A DNA stretch of 37,952 nt, taken from Actinomycetota bacterium. GTDB taxonomy: Bacteria; Actinomycetota; Actinomycetes; S36-B12; UBA5976. Below the pieces are notes generated by a model that did no database searches, had not been told where the DNA came from, and saw nothing but the letters and a program-made list of their open reading frames with translations. The position numbers and the translations under genes were made by a program. Position 1 is the stretch's first letter, and every line of letters begins with the position of its first letter. This document shows, piece by piece, positions 35,593 through 37,952 of the stretch. The DNA lies in assembly GCA_009698575.1 (NCBI GenBank), contig WLPX01000013.1:1-37952 (forward strand). The letters are read 5' to 3'.

Positions 35593-35895
35593 TTAATCTA
35601 AGCCTAGGTCTTTGCGGACTTCCGCTAAAAGTTCGGCGTTGGCAGGATCATTGAGATCAATTAGAGGACCTTCTTGCTTGACGACTTCTGACTCAAGCTC
35701 GTTGCCAAGAAATTCCTCCAAGTATGCAATATCCTCCAAAGTCTCGAGGGCATCCATAAGAACCTCATATCGATCATGGCTGATCAGTACTGCTACGCAC
35801 TCAGATTTAGATTCTAAAAATATTGGTTCCAGAGCGGATTGATCCACGAGTGAATCTAATCTCTCTGGAACTTCAGATAACGGAATTGATTTCAT
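35593..35895 (-). CDS. Phd/YefM-like antitoxin, apparently without a toxin
   Basis: From ATG at 35895 the protein has 100 residues, MKSIPLSEVPERLDSLVDQS at the start; an earlier GTG or similar at 35916 would add seven. The pattern of a short strand, a helix, then LESKSECVAVLISHDRYEVLMDALETLEDI resembles the Phd/YefM fold, which binds DNA through its N-terminal half and a toxin through its C-terminal half. The C-terminal half is acidic (LEEFLGNELESEV...). No RelE, Doc or other toxin gene lies beside it: argH is on one side and tyrS on the other. Candidate -10 CAGAAT (35908-35903) sits seven bases upstream, again leaderless. Confidence 0.6.
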   Translation of the reverse strand: MKSIPLSEVPERLDSLVDQSALEPIFLESKSECVAVLISHDRYEVLMDALETLEDIAYLEEFLGNELESEVVKQEGPLIDLNDPANAELLAEVRKDLGLD

Positions 35896-35930
35896 GCGGA
35901 CAATTCTGGCAGACAAACCGCGCGGATAGT

Positions 35931-35967
35931 TTGGGATTTACTCGCAGTATCCGCAAAGATAGACATA
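35931..35967 (+). promoter_or_regulatory. Leaderless promoter of tyrS
   Basis: TTGGGA (35931-35936), an 18-base spacer, AAAGAT (35955-35960), six bases and the tyrS ATG at 35967. No ribosome site is visible in AGACAT. The same 71-base gap holds the divergent antitoxin-like start. Confidence 0.45.
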
Positions 35968-37232
35968 TGACTGACATCTTGAGCGAATTGGGTTGGCGCA
36001 ATCTAGTTGCCCAGCACACCCCGGAATTGCCTGAAGAATTGGCAACGGGTCCGCTCACTTTGTATTGCGGCTTTGATCCAACGGCGCCAAGTTTGCACAT
36101 GGGTAACTTGGCTCAAATCGTCACGATGTCACGCTTCCAAAAACTTGGCCACACACCAATTGCATTGGTCGGTGGCGCAACTGGATTAATTGGTGACCCG
36201 AGCGGTAAAAACGCGGAGCGCACTTTGAATACGACCGACACAGTCATGCAGTGGGTTGAAGGCATTCGCAAACAGCTAGAACCATTCTTTGATTTCTCTG
36301 GCAGCAACGCTTGCATCATGTCCAATAACTACATCTGGACTCATGACATGGACGTGCTGACTTACTTGCGCGACATCGGAAAGCACTTCAGTGTCAATCG
36401 CATGCTTGATAAAGAATCTGTATCTGCTCGACTAAATGGAGCCGGTATTTCTTACACCGAATTTAGTTACCAGATCCTGCAGTCCTTGGACTTCTTGGAG
36501 CTTTACCGTCGCCACGGTTGCACTTTGCAAATCGGCGGCTCGGATCAATGGGGCAACATTACTGCGGGAACTGACTTAGTTCGCCGAGTCGAAAGCGCTG
36601 CGGTTAATGGCTTAACTACGCCATTAGTTACTAAAGCTGATGGCACAAAGTTTGGTAAAACTGAATCGGGAACCGTTTGGTTAGATCCAGAACTTACTTC
36701 GCCATATGCGTTCTACCAATTCTGGATTAATACCGATGATCGCGATGTGCAAACTTTACTTCGCACATTTACGTTCCGCACTCAAGAAGAATTAGCTGGG
36801 CTCGAATTAGCAACAGCTGAAAAACCACAAGCTCGCGAAGCCCAACGCACACTCGCAGATGATGTAACAACTCTTGTTCATGGCGAGCATGCAACTACGC
36901 AAGCTAAAGCAGCAGCAGCTGCATTGTTTGGTCAAGGTGAATTGCGCGAACTTGATGCAACAACACTTGACGCGGCAATGCGCGAAGCACCAAATGCATC
37001 AGTGTCACTAAATGGCAACGCACCAACAGTTTCGGAATTGTTAGTTGCATGTGAGTTAGTTGCAAGTAATGGCGCAGGACGCCGCGCAATTGCCGAAGGC
37101 GGCGTCTCAGTTAACAATGTGAAAGTAACTGATGAAAATGCGACCGTAAGTAGTGATGATTTCTTGCACGGTAAGTGGTTAGTCCTTCGCCGCGGCAAGC
37201 GCACATTCGGCGGAATTTCCCTTACTAAATAG
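35967..37232 (+). CDS. tyrS: Tyrosyl-tRNA synthetase
   Basis: TyrS charges tRNA(Tyr). The start chosen is ATG at 35967 (MTDILSELGWRNLVAQHTPE), which gives 421 residues, the normal size. An open frame runs 48 codons further upstream but would cover the divergent gene and has no TyrS features. Class I signatures are HMGN (44-47) and KFGKTES (from Lys228), with YCGFDPTAPSLHMGNL and GGSDQWGNITAGTDLVRR. The C-terminal S4 RNA-binding domain (about 350-421) includes GRRAIAEGGVSVNNVKV. It has its own promoter region and is followed by the rRNA operon. Confidence 0.97.
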   Translation: MTDILSELGWRNLVAQHTPELPEELATGPLTLYCGFDPTAPSLHMGNLAQIVTMSRFQKLGHTPIALVGGATGLIGDPSGKNAERTLNTTDTVMQWVEGIRKQLEPFFDFSGSNACIMSNNYIWTHDMDVLTYLRDIGKHFSVNRMLDKESVSARLNGAGISYTEFSYQILQSLDFLELYRRHGCTLQIGGSDQWGNITAGTDLVRRVESAAVNGLTTPLVTKADGTKFGKTESGTVWLDPELTSPYAFYQFWINTDDRDVQTLLRTFTFRTQEELAGLELATAEKPQAREAQRTLADDVTTLVHGEHATTQAKAAAAALFGQGELRELDATTLDAAMREAPNASVSLNGNAPTVSELLVACELVASNGAGRRAIAEGGVSVNNVKVTDENATVSSDDFLHGKWLVLRRGKRTFGGISLTK

Positions 37233-37332
37233 GGTTTTTTAACTCTTTCAGAACTTCAGCATTTCGGCCGATAGCTTGATGAACTTAGGCGGATTTGTAA
37301 AAAACCCAGTAATGGTCTAGGTTTCATCAAGC
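37232..37332 (+). other. Interlocking inverted repeats after tyrS
   Basis: Two perfect inverted repeats cross each other. GGGTTTTTTA (37232-37241) matches TAAAAAACCC (37298-37307). GCTTGATGAA (37274-37283) matches TTCATCAAGC (37323-37332), extended inward by CTTAGG/TCTAGG pairs with one bulge. Formed together they would make a pseudoknot; separately they are alternatives. No T run follows the second stem. It may mark the tyrS transcript end or insulate the rRNA operon. Confidence 0.5.
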
Positions 37333-37371
37333 AAGACAACTAAAACCTCGCTTATTTAAAGGGAATCGGAT

Positions 37372-37400
37372 TTGACCCGAAACCCCGATATGACTAAGTT
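37372..37400 (+). promoter_or_regulatory. Ribosomal RNA operon promoter
   Basis: TTGACC (37372-37377), a 17-base spacer and TAAGTT (37395-37400) form the best sigma-70-type promoter in the 37233-37635 spacer. The A/T-rich stretch upstream (37341-37361) could act as an UP element. Transcription would start near 37407, giving a leader of about 230 bases. Confidence 0.7.
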
Positions 37401-37460
37401 AGGAAAGTCGCCCTGAAAACGACCCAACAAAATTGGGAAGAATTCTTGCGCGTTCGTACC

Positions 37461-37633
37461 TTGAGAACTCAACAGCGTGCCACAAGTCAATACCAAAACC
37501 CCGTATTGGGTGGCTTTTGCCATCCCAATCGGAAATTCCTTTGGTAATTAACAACATAAGCAGATCAGCTTATTTGTCTATTGCCAGTGATACATCTCTT
37601 CGATGTGTCCCAGCCTTCGAGCTGGAACAAAGA
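37461..37633 (+). other. 16S rRNA leader: boxA-like element and processing stems
   Basis: TTGAGAACTCAACAGCGTGC (37461-37480) is a motif typical of actinobacterial rRNA leaders and spacers and is linked to antitermination. A long stem follows: CCG-ATTGGG-TGGC (37501-37514) pairs with GCCA-CCCAAT-CGG (37519-37532) around TTTT, with one bulge on each side. Just before the 16S gene are GATACATC/GATGTGTC around TCTTC (37589-37609) and CCAGC/GCTGG around CTTCGA (37610-37625). These probably guide folding or trimming of the precursor. I see no tRNA or protein gene in this 403-base spacer. Confidence 0.6.
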
Positions 37634-37635
37634 CA

Positions 37636-37952
<317 letters not shown>

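Noticed and set aside
37233..37635. tRNA gene or small protein gene in the tyrS-16S spacer
   Set aside because: No cloverleaf with a TTC-type T loop was found, and the only open frame (37433-37639) runs into the 16S gene and matches rRNA leader sequence.

Overview
The window is a chromosomal stretch from an actinobacterium with moderate G+C (judged by eye, not counted). Three things support this. The gene order follows the Mycobacterium/Streptomyces housekeeping order (pyrC-carAB-pyrF-mihF-gmk-rpoZ-coaBC-metK-priA ... ribDE-ribBA-ribH-hisEG ... infC-rpmI-rplT-rRNA methylase-pheST-argC...argH-tyrS). It has actinobacteria-specific genes: mIHF, a PriA without helicase motifs, and an SseB-family gene before infC. 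The 16S rRNA 5' end also looks actinobacterial. Short gaps, ATGA/TAATG overlaps, many TTA/AAT/CAA codons and a reduced arg cluster suggest a streamlined genome, such as the freshwater acI/Nanopelagicales type. That placement is inference.

Layout. 1-9459: pyrimidine operon (pyrC end, carA, carB, pyrK, pyrD, pyrF) running into mihF, gmk, rpoZ and coaBC. 9460-13595: metK with a structured leader, a long nested hairpin, priA and def. 13598-20992: fmt and rsmB, then a rpe-ribD-ribE-ribBA-ribH-hisE-hisG run. 20998-24307: SseB-like gene, then the translation operon infC-rpmI-rplT-rRNA methyltransferase behind a structured leader. 24381-26353: two Gfo/Idh/MocA oxidoreductases, the most accessory-looking insertion. 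26364-29977: pheS-pheT. 29974-30606 (minus): CPBP membrane protease. 30675-35588: argC-argB-argD-argR-argH. 35593-35895 (minus): Phd/YefM-like orphan antitoxin. 35967-37232: tyrS. 37233-37635: structured spacer, rrn promoter and leader. 37636-end: 16S rRNA, cut by the window edge.

How the genes work together. The window covers de novo UMP synthesis, GMP kinase, CoA and S-adenosylmethionine synthesis, formyl-Met start and removal (fmt, def), riboflavin synthesis fed by ribulose-5-phosphate (rpe neighbours ribBA), two histidine steps, translation factors, and part of arginine synthesis with its regulator.

What stands out. (1) A recurring TAnnnT-N6/7-start-codon arrangement indicates leaderless mRNAs for rpe, hisE, pheS, argC, tyrS and the CPBP gene, and it corrects several starts. 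(2) Unassigned RNA structures lie before metK, between metK and priA, before infC and rpmI, and after tyrS. (3) infC appears to begin at a rare ATC codon and encodes a long histone-H1-like Lys/Ala/Pro tail. (4) The arg cluster lacks argJ, argF and argG. I saw no CRISPR array, prophage, insertion sequence or tRNA gene, and no clear candidate for a new multi-gene defence or biosynthetic system.
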